A stretch of DNA of 17,078 nt from Bacteroidota bacterium (GTDB lineage Bacteria; Bacteroidota; Rhodothermia; Rhodothermales; UBA10348), in assembly GCA_004356265.1 (NCBI GenBank), contig SMXK01000057.1, positions 1 to 17,078 of the forward strand, given 5' to 3'. This document shows, piece after piece, positions 1 to 5,828 of the stretch. Below the pieces are notes generated by a model, which did no database searches, was not told the origin of the DNA, and saw only the letters and a program-made list of their open reading frames with translations. A program made the translations under genes and the position numbers. How positions within the stretch are numbered: the stretch's first letter is position 1; the number at the start of each line of letters is the position of its first letter.

Positions 1-764
1 TGGCTATGCAGAATATTTCCCATGTTTCCATGATTCCCGGCCGGTGGTGCAACAGCGGGAGCGTAGTTCGCCGGGGATTGCGCAGCCGGCTCCTTTTCAA
101 TGGGCATGCCACATTTCATAGACTCCTGCTCCATTACGGACATCATCGTATGGACCCACTGGTCTCGATAAGCCTTTGAGGGTTCGCCGTACGGCAGTGG
201 AGGAAGAGATTGTCTGGCACGCACATCTAGTTCCTCAAGCGAATCACGTCCCAGACGACTGACCCTGTTTGTGTACCGCCTGGGCGCATTGGCCGCAATA
301 ACAGGAATACCATTCTCCCTGGCAAACTCAAAAGAGGGCCGATAGTCGGTCTTATACCGGGTCCACGGCCTCGTGTCAGCCAGGAACGCTTTTTCGGTGA
401 TGATACCGTTCAGGTATTCATTTACGATATTCTGAACGTCATTCTGGAAAAATTCCATCGAAAGAGCCGTGCTCCTCGTACTGCCGGCAACGTCAAAAGC
501 GGCCTGTAGAATAAACAGCTCCAACATATGCCCGGTCGGGTCATCGTGTGTCTCGCCGATGAACACGACCTGAGCGCTGTTCATCGCCGAAGCGATGTCC
601 TCCATGGTCGCGAGTTGACCATCCCCTGTATAAATTTGGTATTCCCCTGGTACATAGAGGGAATCACCCACTCCCGGCGATGAGTCCTGAGCTGAAGCTG
701 GAACGGAAATTAGCGTCGCGGTCAAAACCAGCGCAGCAACAGGCATACGCTCTGATAATATCAT
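1..764 (-). CDS. ChaN/DUF399-family secreted protein, 3' end outside the window
   Basis: 254 codons are visible from an ATG at 764; the C-terminus lies beyond position 1. Residues 1-26 look like a signal peptide, with a hydrophobic stretch ending in ASAQ before Asp27. That suggests signal peptidase I cleavage and export to the periplasm or cell surface; there is no lipobox. Residues 66-79 read VVFIGETHDDPTGH, the hallmark of the ChaN (DUF399) family. It is followed by an SMEFFQ segment and a GIPVIAANAPRR segment, both typical of that family. ChaN proteins are reported to bind haem and help iron uptake in some Gram-negatives; this role is carried over from the family. Near residues 225-248 there is a Pro/Ala/Gly-rich stretch before the point where the fold should resume. 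The start is one base after the ruvB stop (TAA-A-ATG), so translation is probably coupled to ruvB. A second in-frame ATG at 746 would give a shorter signal peptide. Confidence 0.85.
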   Translation of the reverse strand, partial: MILSERMPVAALVLTATLISVPASAQDSSPGVGDSLYVPGEYQIYTGDGQLATMEDIASAMNSAQVVFIGETHDDPTGHMLELFILQAAFDVAGSTRSTALSMEFFQNDVQNIVNEYLNGIITEKAFLADTRPWTRYKTDYRPSFEFARENGIPVIAANAPRRYTNRVSRLGRDSLEELDVRARQSLPPLPYGEPSKAYRDQWVHTMMSVMEQESMKCGMPIEKEPAAQSPANYAPAVAPPAGNHGNMGNILHS

Positions 765-765
765 T

Positions 766-1827
766 TTAGCTTCTTGTAGATGGATCGCTGGGGTCATTTC
801 GTGTTCTGAACAAGTCGGTATCTCTTACCGGAACCGCAAGGCCAAAGTGTTTATACGCTCTGGGGGACGCTATTCGCCCGCGCGGAGTCCGTTCAATAAA
901 TCCTTCCTGAATCAGATACGGTTCGTATACCTCTTCGATTGTACCCGCCTCTTCCCCGACCGAGACCGCGAGATTTGAAAGTCCGGTAGGCCCGCCGCCA
1001 AATTTTTCCATGAGGGTCATCAGAATGCGCGCGTCCATCTCGTCCAGCCCTTCCTGGTCGACGCTCAGCGCATTAAGCGCGTGATCGGCGATTTCTTTCG
1101 AAATATTCCCGTCTCCCTGGACTTCCGCAAAATCACGGGTCCGCCGCAGCAATTTGTTGGCTATTCGGGGTGTACCGCGGCTTCGGCTTGCAATCTCGAG
1201 AGCACCGTCCTCTGTGATCTGGAGGCGCAGAATCCGGGCAGATCGTTTGACAATTTGGGTGAGCAATTCACTTGTGTAATAATCAAACCGGAAATCGATA
1301 CCAAATCGGGCCCGGAGCGGAGCCGTAAGAAGGCCTTTCCGTGTCGTGGCACCCACTAATGTGAAGGGAGGCAGTGAAATTTTAACACTCCGTGCATTGG
1401 GTCCGGAGTCAATCAGAATGTCGATCTGATAATCCTCCATGGCCGCGTACAGATACTCCTCAACGACCGATGAAAGCCTGTGGATCTCATCAATAAATAG
1501 AACATCACCCTCACTCAAATTCGTCAATAACCCGGCGATACTGGCGGGTTTATCCAACACAGGGCCGGATGTAGATTTTACACTTGCACCCATTTCCTGC
1601 GCAATGATATGCGCTAAGGTCGTTTTGCCGAGCCCCGGAGGACCCGAAAGAAGTACGTGATCCAGGCTTTCGCCCCGTCGCCGGGCGGCAGTAATAAACA
1701 CAGTCAGATTGTCCTTTATACTTTGCTGTCCGATGAACTCCTCGAGTGTCTTCGGGCGCAATGCACGTTCGATATCTGTGTCGTCTGTTGGCTCGACTGG
1801 GTCGATCAGACCAGTGGGGTCCGGCAT
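766..1827 (-). CDS. ruvB: Holliday junction branch migration ATPase RuvB
   Basis: RuvB is the hexameric AAA+ motor that, with RuvA, drives branch migration of Holliday junctions in recombination repair. The 353 residues match the usual length (about 330-350). Walker A is GPPGLGKT at 62-69. Walker B is VLFIDEIH at 109-116. Sensor 1 is GATTR at 159-163, the arginine-finger region is APLRARFG at 169-176, and sensor 2 is GTPRIANKLLRR at 218-229. The C-terminal winged-helix domain (about 265-330) carries GGGPTGLSNLA and ends in PRGRIASPRAYKHFG, all standard for RuvB. The N-terminal 20 residues are acidic and variable. The ATG at 1827 is preceded by a purine-rich AGAGGAAAG about 10 bases upstream. 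The gene is divergent from the DUF3109 gene and leads directly into the ChaN-family gene. ruvA and ruvC are not in the window. Confidence 0.98.
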   Translation of the reverse strand: MPDPTGLIDPVEPTDDTDIERALRPKTLEEFIGQQSIKDNLTVFITAARRRGESLDHVLLSGPPGLGKTTLAHIIAQEMGASVKSTSGPVLDKPASIAGLLTNLSEGDVLFIDEIHRLSSVVEEYLYAAMEDYQIDILIDSGPNARSVKISLPPFTLVGATTRKGLLTAPLRARFGIDFRFDYYTSELLTQIVKRSARILRLQITEDGALEIASRSRGTPRIANKLLRRTRDFAEVQGDGNISKEIADHALNALSVDQEGLDEMDARILMTLMEKFGGGPTGLSNLAVSVGEEAGTIEEVYEPYLIQEGFIERTPRGRIASPRAYKHFGLAVPVRDTDLFRTRNDPSDPSTRS

Positions 1828-1846
1828 AAAGAAATCTTTCCTCTGA

Positions 1847-1876
1847 TTTGTAGCAGTATCGCTGAAAACGGGTCAA
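1847..1876 (-). promoter_or_regulatory. Candidate ruvB promoter
   Basis: Read on the minus strand, TTGACC (1876-1871) is followed after 18 bases by TACAAA (1852-1847). These resemble a housekeeping -35/-10 pair with one and two mismatches. Initiation would fall about 14 bases before the ruvB start at 1827. This is only a consensus match, and Bacteroidota-type sigma factors often use different boxes. Confidence 0.35.
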
Positions 1877-1907
1877 ACAGACCAATTCTGACCTATATTC
1901 GTTTGAC
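1872..1907. repeat. Inverted repeat GTCAAAC-N22-GTTTGAC between divergent genes
   Basis: GTCAAAC at 1872-1878 and GTTTGAC at 1901-1907 are perfect inverted copies, centred in the ruvB/DUF3109 divergent region. Each copy overlaps the proposed -35 box of one promoter. It may be a two-site operator, or simply two outward-facing -35 elements. Confidence 0.45.
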
Positions 1908-1931
1908 AACCAGTGATGCGTACTATAGAAT
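1903..1931 (+). promoter_or_regulatory. Candidate promoter of the DUF3109-rpoN pair
   Basis: TTGACA at 1903-1908, a 17-base spacer and TAGAAT at 1926-1931 form the best sigma-70-like match in the window (11 of 12 consensus bases). The ATG of the DUF3109 gene begins at 1939, about 7 bases after the -10 box. Transcription from here would therefore give a leaderless or nearly leaderless mRNA, which fits the absence of a clear Shine-Dalgarno sequence. Confidence 0.5.
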
Positions 1932-1938
1932 AGGCACT

Positions 1939-2526
1939 ATGTTTGTGGTCGACAACATACTGATTTCCGACGACCTTGTAGAGGCGTCTTTTGCGTGCAA
2001 TTTGAGTGCATGTATGGGAGCCTGTTGTGTGCAGGGAGACTCCGGTGCGCCACTTGAAAAAAGCGAATGCAAAGAATTGGAGGGTGTCCTTCCGGTCGTC
2101 CGTGATCGACTTCGTCCGGAAGCGCTCAAAGTTATTGATTCCGCTGGAGTGTGGGAAAAAACTTCTACAGGGGGTTATGCCACGACCTGTGTGGGCACAT
2201 CTGAATGTGTGTTTGTTCGATATCAAGGCCCTGTAGCGATGTGTTCGATTCAAGAGGCCCACACGGAAGGAAAGACCACATTCGCAAAACCGATTTCCTG
2301 TCATCTTTATCCATTACGGATCACCGATCTCGGAGAATTCGATGCCCTCAACTACGAACAGATAGGCATTTGTGCACCAGGAATTAAAAAAGGTGTAAAG
2401 CAAACGGTATATCTGTCCGATTACCTCGAAATACCGTTGGTGCGAAAATATGGGTCGGACTGGTATGCCCGATTCAAGGAGGCGTGTGAAAATCGCCGCC
2501 AGATTTTTGCAGAGACCAGGAAATAA
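1939..2526 (+). CDS. DUF3109-family cysteine-rich protein
   Basis: 195 residues starting MFVVDNILISDDL, the conserved beginning of DUF3109 proteins, which fixes the start at 1939 although the frame is open further upstream. Eleven cysteines are present (20, 25, 29, 30, 44, 84, 90, 102, 121, 145, 183). The N-terminal cluster C-x4-C-x3-CC is followed by GDSGAPLE at 33-40, and CHLYPLR lies at 121-127. This pattern resembles the YkgJ/Fli-type zinc or iron-sulfur cysteine cluster proteins, so metal binding is likely, but the biochemical role is unknown to me. No signal peptide or membrane segment is seen, so it is probably cytoplasmic. It lies 9 bases upstream of rpoN and is probably co-transcribed with it. 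Confidence 0.88.
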   Translation: MFVVDNILISDDLVEASFACNLSACMGACCVQGDSGAPLEKSECKELEGVLPVVRDRLRPEALKVIDSAGVWEKTSTGGYATTCVGTSECVFVRYQGPVAMCSIQEAHTEGKTTFAKPISCHLYPLRITDLGEFDALNYEQIGICAPGIKKGVKQTVYLSDYLEIPLVRKYGSDWYARFKEACENRRQIFAETRK

Positions 2527-2535
2527 TCGTTATAC

Positions 2536-4011
2536 ATGTTACATCTTTCTCAGAGACAATCTCTTCAGCAGAAGCTGTCGCCGCAACAGATACAGTACAT
2601 CAAGCTGTTGCAGTTGCCGACCCTTGCCCTTGAACAACGCATCAAGGCGGAGCTGGAAATTAATCTGATGCTGGAAGAGGGTGAAGATGACGTCGACGAA
2701 ATTGTAGAAACAAACGAAACATCGGACGAGCCCCAGACTCAGGAAGAGAAAGAGGCCTCGACTGCTGAGGAGTACGATTGGAATGAGTTGCTGGACAACG
2801 GCGATGATCTGTATGGTTATAAAGCCCGAGTCGATCGCAGCGCAGAAGAGGAAAAGCGAGAATACATTCAACCCGCCAGGGAATCTATTTTAGAGTCCCT
2901 TCGAAGTCAACTGTCGTTTTTGCAGCTTACCGAGAATGAGGAGCTGGTTGCCGACCAGATAATTGGTTCTATCGACGATGACGGCTATTTGAGGCGCCCA
3001 CTTGAGTCGATTATCGACGACCTCGCCTTTAATCACGGCGTAATGTTGTCGTTGTCGGATATTGATGATGTCCTGCACCGTGTCCAAAGACTGGATCCGG
3101 TAGGTGTAGCTTCGCGTGACTTGAAGGAGTGCCTGCTTGTCCAACTGGATATGCTTCCCGAAGATTTACCGGGAAAGGAAACGGCCATTGAGATGCTTCA
3201 CCGGGCGTACAAAGAGTTCACGATGAAGCATTATGACGCCATCATGAAGCGTCTGCATATTGAGGGAGTCGAACTCAAGGCGGCCTATGACCTCATTCAA
3301 AGGTTGGACCCGAAACCGGGGGAAGGCGCATTTTCCGAGGCATCCAACTATGTGACACCAGATTTTACTGTTACAAATGATGACGACGACGATTTTATTA
3401 TTTATCTGAATAGCGCGAATGCACCTGAGCTTAGAGTCTCGAGGTCGTACCGCGATATGTTAGAGAAAATCGTTGCTGAAAAGAAGTCTGGAAACTCGAC
3501 GTATGAGCCGCAAACCAAACAGTTTTTGAAGAGCAAATTTGAATCAGCACGCTGGTTTATTAATTCGATTCAGCAACGTCGTCAGACCATGACGCTGGTT
3601 ATGCACGAAATCGTTCATCAGCAGGAAGACTTTTTCCGCCTCGGAGAGGGCCATCTGAAACCAATGATTCTGAAAGACATCGCAGATGTCATCAGAATGG
3701 ACATTTCGACGATAAGTCGGGTGGTGAATGGTAAATACGTGCAAACCGATTTTGGAGTGTACGAGTTGAAATATTTCTTCTCAGAAGGACTGGCGACGGA
3801 TGACGGCACGGAAGTGTCCAATAAAGAGGTCAAGGCGATTATCGGAGGTATCATCTCTGTCGAAGACAAGAAGAAGCCCCTCTCCGATCAGAAAATAGCT
3901 TCGATGTTATCCGATAAGGGGTTTCAAATTGCCCGGCGGACTGTAACGAAGTATCGCGAACAGATGGGAATTCCCGTCGCACGACTACGCAAAGAGATCA
4001 TCGTCTCCTGA
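2536..4011 (+). CDS. rpoN: RNA polymerase sigma-54 factor RpoN
   Basis: Sigma-54 directs RNA polymerase to -24/-12 promoters that need an AAA+ activator to open. The 491 residues fit the family. Region I (1-47) is rich in Gln and Leu (QRQSLQQKLSPQQIQYIKLLQLP). Region II is a strongly acidic linker at about 47-110. The core-binding domain follows at about 115-310, with LQRLDPVGVASRDLKECL-like and DLIQRLDPKPG motifs. A helix-turn-helix lies near 380-400 (LKDIADVIRMDISTISRVVNGKY), and the RpoN box ARRTVTKYRE is at 466-475, intact. A run of five Asp occurs at 282-286. Translation probably follows from the DUF3109 gene 9 bases upstream; no strong Shine-Dalgarno is seen. No activator (bEBP) gene is present in the window, so its target pathway cannot be inferred here. 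Confidence 0.97.
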   Translation: MLHLSQRQSLQQKLSPQQIQYIKLLQLPTLALEQRIKAELEINLMLEEGEDDVDEIVETNETSDEPQTQEEKEASTAEEYDWNELLDNGDDLYGYKARVDRSAEEEKREYIQPARESILESLRSQLSFLQLTENEELVADQIIGSIDDDGYLRRPLESIIDDLAFNHGVMLSLSDIDDVLHRVQRLDPVGVASRDLKECLLVQLDMLPEDLPGKETAIEMLHRAYKEFTMKHYDAIMKRLHIEGVELKAAYDLIQRLDPKPGEGAFSEASNYVTPDFTVTNDDDDDFIIYLNSANAPELRVSRSYRDMLEKIVAEKKSGNSTYEPQTKQFLKSKFESARWFINSIQQRRQTMTLVMHEIVHQQEDFFRLGEGHLKPMILKDIADVIRMDISTISRVVNGKYVQTDFGVYELKYFFSEGLATDDGTEVSNKEVKAIIGGIISVEDKKKPLSDQKIASMLSDKGFQIARRTVTKYREQMGIPVARLRKEIIVS

Positions 4012-4156
4012 CAATTTGTGACTGCACTGCAGCCAAATCCGGAAAAAAAGTCGGTTGTGGCGGAAATAATTTCACCTCTTTTCTCCGATCCGTCCTGTGA
4101 CAGGGGATTTCTCAGAAGGAGGTCCGAGCTACTATACAACATGGTCTTAAATCTAT

Positions 4157-4185
4157 TAATAACAACAGTTTAAGGCTTGTTATTA
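4157..4185. repeat. Inverted repeat TAATAACAA-N11-TTGTTATTA
   Basis: Perfect 9-bp arms at 4157-4165 and 4177-4185 separated by 11 bases. The AT-rich arms would make a weak RNA hairpin, so a protein-binding operator is at least as likely as a terminator. It lies 146 bases past the rpoN stop. Confidence 0.5.
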
Positions 4186-4189
4186 TTGA

Positions 4190-4201
4190 AATCGATCGAT
4201 T
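4190..4201. repeat. Perfect 12-bp palindrome AATCGATCGATT
   Basis: The sequence equals its own reverse complement and sits 4 bases after the 4157-4185 inverted repeat. It could be an operator half of a compound site, or chance; no family of regulator is recognised. Confidence 0.4.
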
Positions 4202-4291
4202 CTCCGGTGGACGTTAAACGACTTTTTCAGCCTAAAATGACCAGTCTGCAGCGAGGTTATGAATGGTGTCCGATCAGGGTTGAAGAGAGAA

Positions 4292-4307
4292 AGGACTGGT
4301 ATTTGCA
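4292..4307 (+). promoter_or_regulatory. Weak candidate sigma-54 (-24/-12) promoter
   Basis: GG at 4293-4294 and GC at 4305-4306 have the required 10-base separation, and the -12 half is a perfect TTGCA (4303-4307). The -24 half is poor (AGGACTG against TGGCACG). Initiation would fall about 50 bases before the 86-residue gene. Its position just after rpoN is suggestive, but the match could be chance. Confidence 0.22.
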
Positions 4308-4367
4308 ACAAGTCCGGGAAAGGTTGCTTCCAGCATATTTATTCTAATTCTGAGGGGTCCAGATACA

Positions 4368-4628
4368 ATGCAGTTAAATCAATACATGCCTCGCCAGTCG
4401 GCGTTTTCTCTTCTTTTTTCAAGGTACATCAATGGCGATATCACTGAGCGTGCCTGGGCGAAATTGATGCACACGTTCGATAAAGAAGGCCTGTCAGCTA
4501 CGGAACGGATGGCTTATGCCCGATTCATGTCTGAAATGATTGACGAATCTGGAAACGGTCGACTGAATGTCCCGTCCTCAAAAGAAGTGAAAGATATACT
4601 TGCCGATTTGCGGGCGACGAGAAATTAG
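4368..4628 (+). CDS. Small protein of unknown function (86 residues)
   Basis: I do not recognise this protein. It starts with ATG at 4368, ten bases after a good GAGGGG ribosome-binding sequence (4352-4357), which supports it as a real gene. The 86 residues contain no signal peptide, membrane segment or cysteine. They are predicted mostly helical, with amphipathic stretches such as LLFSRYINGDITERAW (about 15-30) and LSATERMAYARFMSEM (about 42-57), and a charged C-terminus. It stands alone between rpoN and the HMG-CoA lyase family gene, with long untranslated stretches on both sides, so it is probably its own transcription unit. A helical adaptor or regulatory protein is possible, but there is no direct evidence. 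Confidence 0.68.
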   Translation: MQLNQYMPRQSAFSLLFSRYINGDITERAWAKLMHTFDKEGLSATERMAYARFMSEMIDESGNGRLNVPSSKEVKDILADLRATRN

Positions 4629-4675
4629 GAGCGAAGAGAATTCAGGAGCAAAGAGAAGTTAGAAACACAGAGGAA
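4625..4675 (+). repeat. Three degenerate purine-rich tandem repeats
   Basis: TTAGGAGCGAAGAGAA (4625-4640), TTCAGGAGCAAAGAGAA (4641-4657) and GTTAGAAACACAGAGGAA (4658-4675) are successive diverging copies of a 16-18-base unit. The first copy overlaps the stop codon of the 86-residue gene. The third copy is much less similar than the first two. Confidence 0.5.
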
Positions 4676-4681
4676 TTAAGG

Positions 4682-4709
4682 TTGACGAAATTGATCGTCA
4701 GAAGATAAA
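4682..4709 (+). promoter_or_regulatory. Candidate promoter TTGACG-N16-GATAAA
   Basis: TTGACG at 4682-4687 and GATAAA at 4704-4709 resemble -35 and -10 boxes (five of six and four of six consensus bases) with a 16-base spacer. Initiation would be near 4716, just before two consecutive hairpins. Confidence 0.35.
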
Positions 4710-4715
4710 AGCTAC

Positions 4716-4811
4716 CTCCCAATAAGCTTGAGTGATCTGAATTCGGTGGGGGTTCCGATCACAATCTTCGACCAGACGCCGGACGTGGTACCACACGCCC
4801 GGCGTCGTTTT
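4716..4811 (+). ncRNA. Candidate short structured RNA or attenuator leader
   Basis: A transcript from the candidate promoter would fold into two stem-loops. The first is GTGATCtGAA (4732-4741) with TTCcGATCAC (4753-4762): ten positions, one mismatch, 11-base loop. The second is a terminator-like hairpin at 4775-4806 followed by GTTTTG. That gives a roughly 95-base RNA with no open reading frame. It could be an independent small RNA, or a leader that stops transcription before the HMG-CoA lyase family gene. It fits no riboswitch class I can recognise. The ends are inferred, not observed. Confidence 0.3.
4775..4811 (+). terminator. Rho-independent terminator-like hairpin
   Basis: GACGCCGG (4775-4782) pairs perfectly with CCGGCGTC (4799-4806). 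An inner palindrome GTGGTACCAC (4785-4794) lies in the loop, and GTTTT follows at 4807-4811. The T-run is short but on the correct side for rightward transcripts, such as those of the 86-residue gene or the candidate RNA. Confidence 0.6.
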
Positions 4812-4925
4812 GTCTACCGCGCTTTGAACGCACTCCACCTCGCGCAAACAGGATCATGCCTGATTCGTTAGAGACCGAAATCACGTACCCTCACACAGGC
4901 CTCTACTGCTTAAATCCGAGTAGCC

Positions 4926-5828
4926 ATGTTTCATCCAGGAGAATATCCCGAATCCGTCGAATTTTGCGAAGTGGGTCCCCGCGACGGTTTTCAGTTCGAG
5001 TCGCTGGCTATTCCAACCGAGCTGAAAATCGGAATTATTCGAGATCTGGCGGACGCCGGACTTCCTCGCATTCAGCTCACGTCCTTTGTTCATCCCGAGA
5101 AAGTCCCACAGATGGCGGATGCAGAGGAACTGGCAGACGTATTCAGAACGCAGCCAGGTACGAGGTTCTCAGGGTTATGCCTGAATATGCGAGGCATTAA
5201 AAGGGCTGTGGGGGCTGGATTGACAAATGTTGATATATCCATCGCTACAAATGAGCAGCACGGAATGGACAACGCTGGAATGACCGTCAGCGAGGGCGTC
5301 AACCATGCCTCAGAGATGATTCAGGAGGCGATCGGAAATGGAATGCAGGTTCAGATTGGTTTACAGACCGTTTTTGGATACAACGAACCCGGAGATACCC
5401 CCCTGGATCAGGTTCTGGAGTACTGCAAGGTGTTTTCGGAGGCGGGTGTGGAATCCGTCTCGATAGCCGACAGCACCGGACTCGCCAATCCCGAATCTGT
5501 CAAAGAGCGCGTAACCGCGATTCTTGGTGTCACGGGAGATATTCCGCTCGTGCTTCATTTGCACGATACGCGAGGCCTCGGCCTCGCGAACATGCACGTG
5601 GCATTACAGCTTGGTGTTCGCCGGTTCGATACGTCACTTGGAGGCCTCGGGGGGTGTCCGTTTATCCCAGGCGCATCGGGCAATATCGCTACAGAAGACG
5701 CTGCCTACCTGTGTGAAACACTCGGCATCAGGACGGGCATCTCAATCCCTGGTGTGGCCGTACAGAGTCGACGAATAGCCGCCCATCTGGGTCGAATGCT
5801 TCCGGGTAAGTTATATCGATTATTCTGA
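4926..5828 (+). CDS. Hydroxymethylglutaryl-CoA lyase family protein
   Basis: HMG-CoA lyase cleaves HMG-CoA to acetyl-CoA and acetoacetate, the last step of leucine breakdown. The 300 residues form one HMGL-like TIM barrel. The catalytic set lines up with the human enzyme at a constant offset of 22: Arg19-Asp20 (VGPRDGFQ), His211 and His213 (LHLHDTRG), Cys244 in the GLGGCPF signature, Asn253 and Glu257 (GASGNIATED). The segment at 147-156 (QTVFGYNEPG) differs from the usual SCxLGCPYEG, so the exact substrate is less certain than the reaction type. The short C-terminus is normal for bacterial members. No other leucine-degradation gene is nearby. The ATG at 4926 has only a weak ribosome-binding site. 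Its last 9 bases overlap the end of gcvP on the other strand. Confidence 0.88.
   Translation: MFHPGEYPESVEFCEVGPRDGFQFESLAIPTELKIGIIRDLADAGLPRIQLTSFVHPEKVPQMADAEELADVFRTQPGTRFSGLCLNMRGIKRAVGAGLTNVDISIATNEQHGMDNAGMTVSEGVNHASEMIQEAIGNGMQVQIGLQTVFGYNEPGDTPLDQVLEYCKVFSEAGVESVSIADSTGLANPESVKERVTAILGVTGDIPLVLHLHDTRGLGLANMHVALQLGVRRFDTSLGGLGGCPFIPGASGNIATEDAAYLCETLGIRTGISIPGVAVQSRRIAAHLGRMLPGKLYRLF

Larger units (their letters stand above)
4012..4367. other. Intergenic region between rpoN and the 86-residue gene
   Basis: This 356-base stretch has no convincing gene. It holds an AGAAGGAGGT purine block (4114-4123) with no start codon at the right distance; the first ATG is 18 bases beyond the AGGAGG core. 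It also holds a 9-bp inverted repeat (4157-4185), a 12-bp perfect palindrome (4190-4201) and a weak sigma-54-like site (4292-4307), each listed separately. No strong rho-independent terminator after rpoN was seen. Confidence 0.6.
4629..4925. other. Intergenic region upstream of the HMG-CoA lyase family gene
   Basis: About 300 bases with no convincing protein gene. It contains the tandem purine repeats, a candidate promoter (4682-4709), a hairpin (4732-4762) and a terminator-like GC-rich hairpin with T-tract (4775-4811), listed separately. Between 4812 and 4925 I see no clear promoter and only a weak ribosome-binding sequence for the next gene. Confidence 0.55.

Noticed and set aside
1550..1909. 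119-residue leftward frame overlapping ruvB
   Set aside because: It lies in another frame of the same strand as the clearly real ruvB.
1657..1938. Upstream extension of the DUF3109 frame by 94 codons
   Set aside because: It runs antisense through the start of ruvB, and the DUF3109 family begins with MFVVD at 1939.
4071..4125. Terminator directly after rpoN
   Set aside because: ATCC-CCTG can pair with CAGG-GGAT only with a two-base bulge and no T-tract follows.
4856..5200. 114-residue frame starting before the HMG-CoA lyase family gene
   Set aside because: It is out of frame with the real gene, Arg/Ser-rich and without recognisable motifs.
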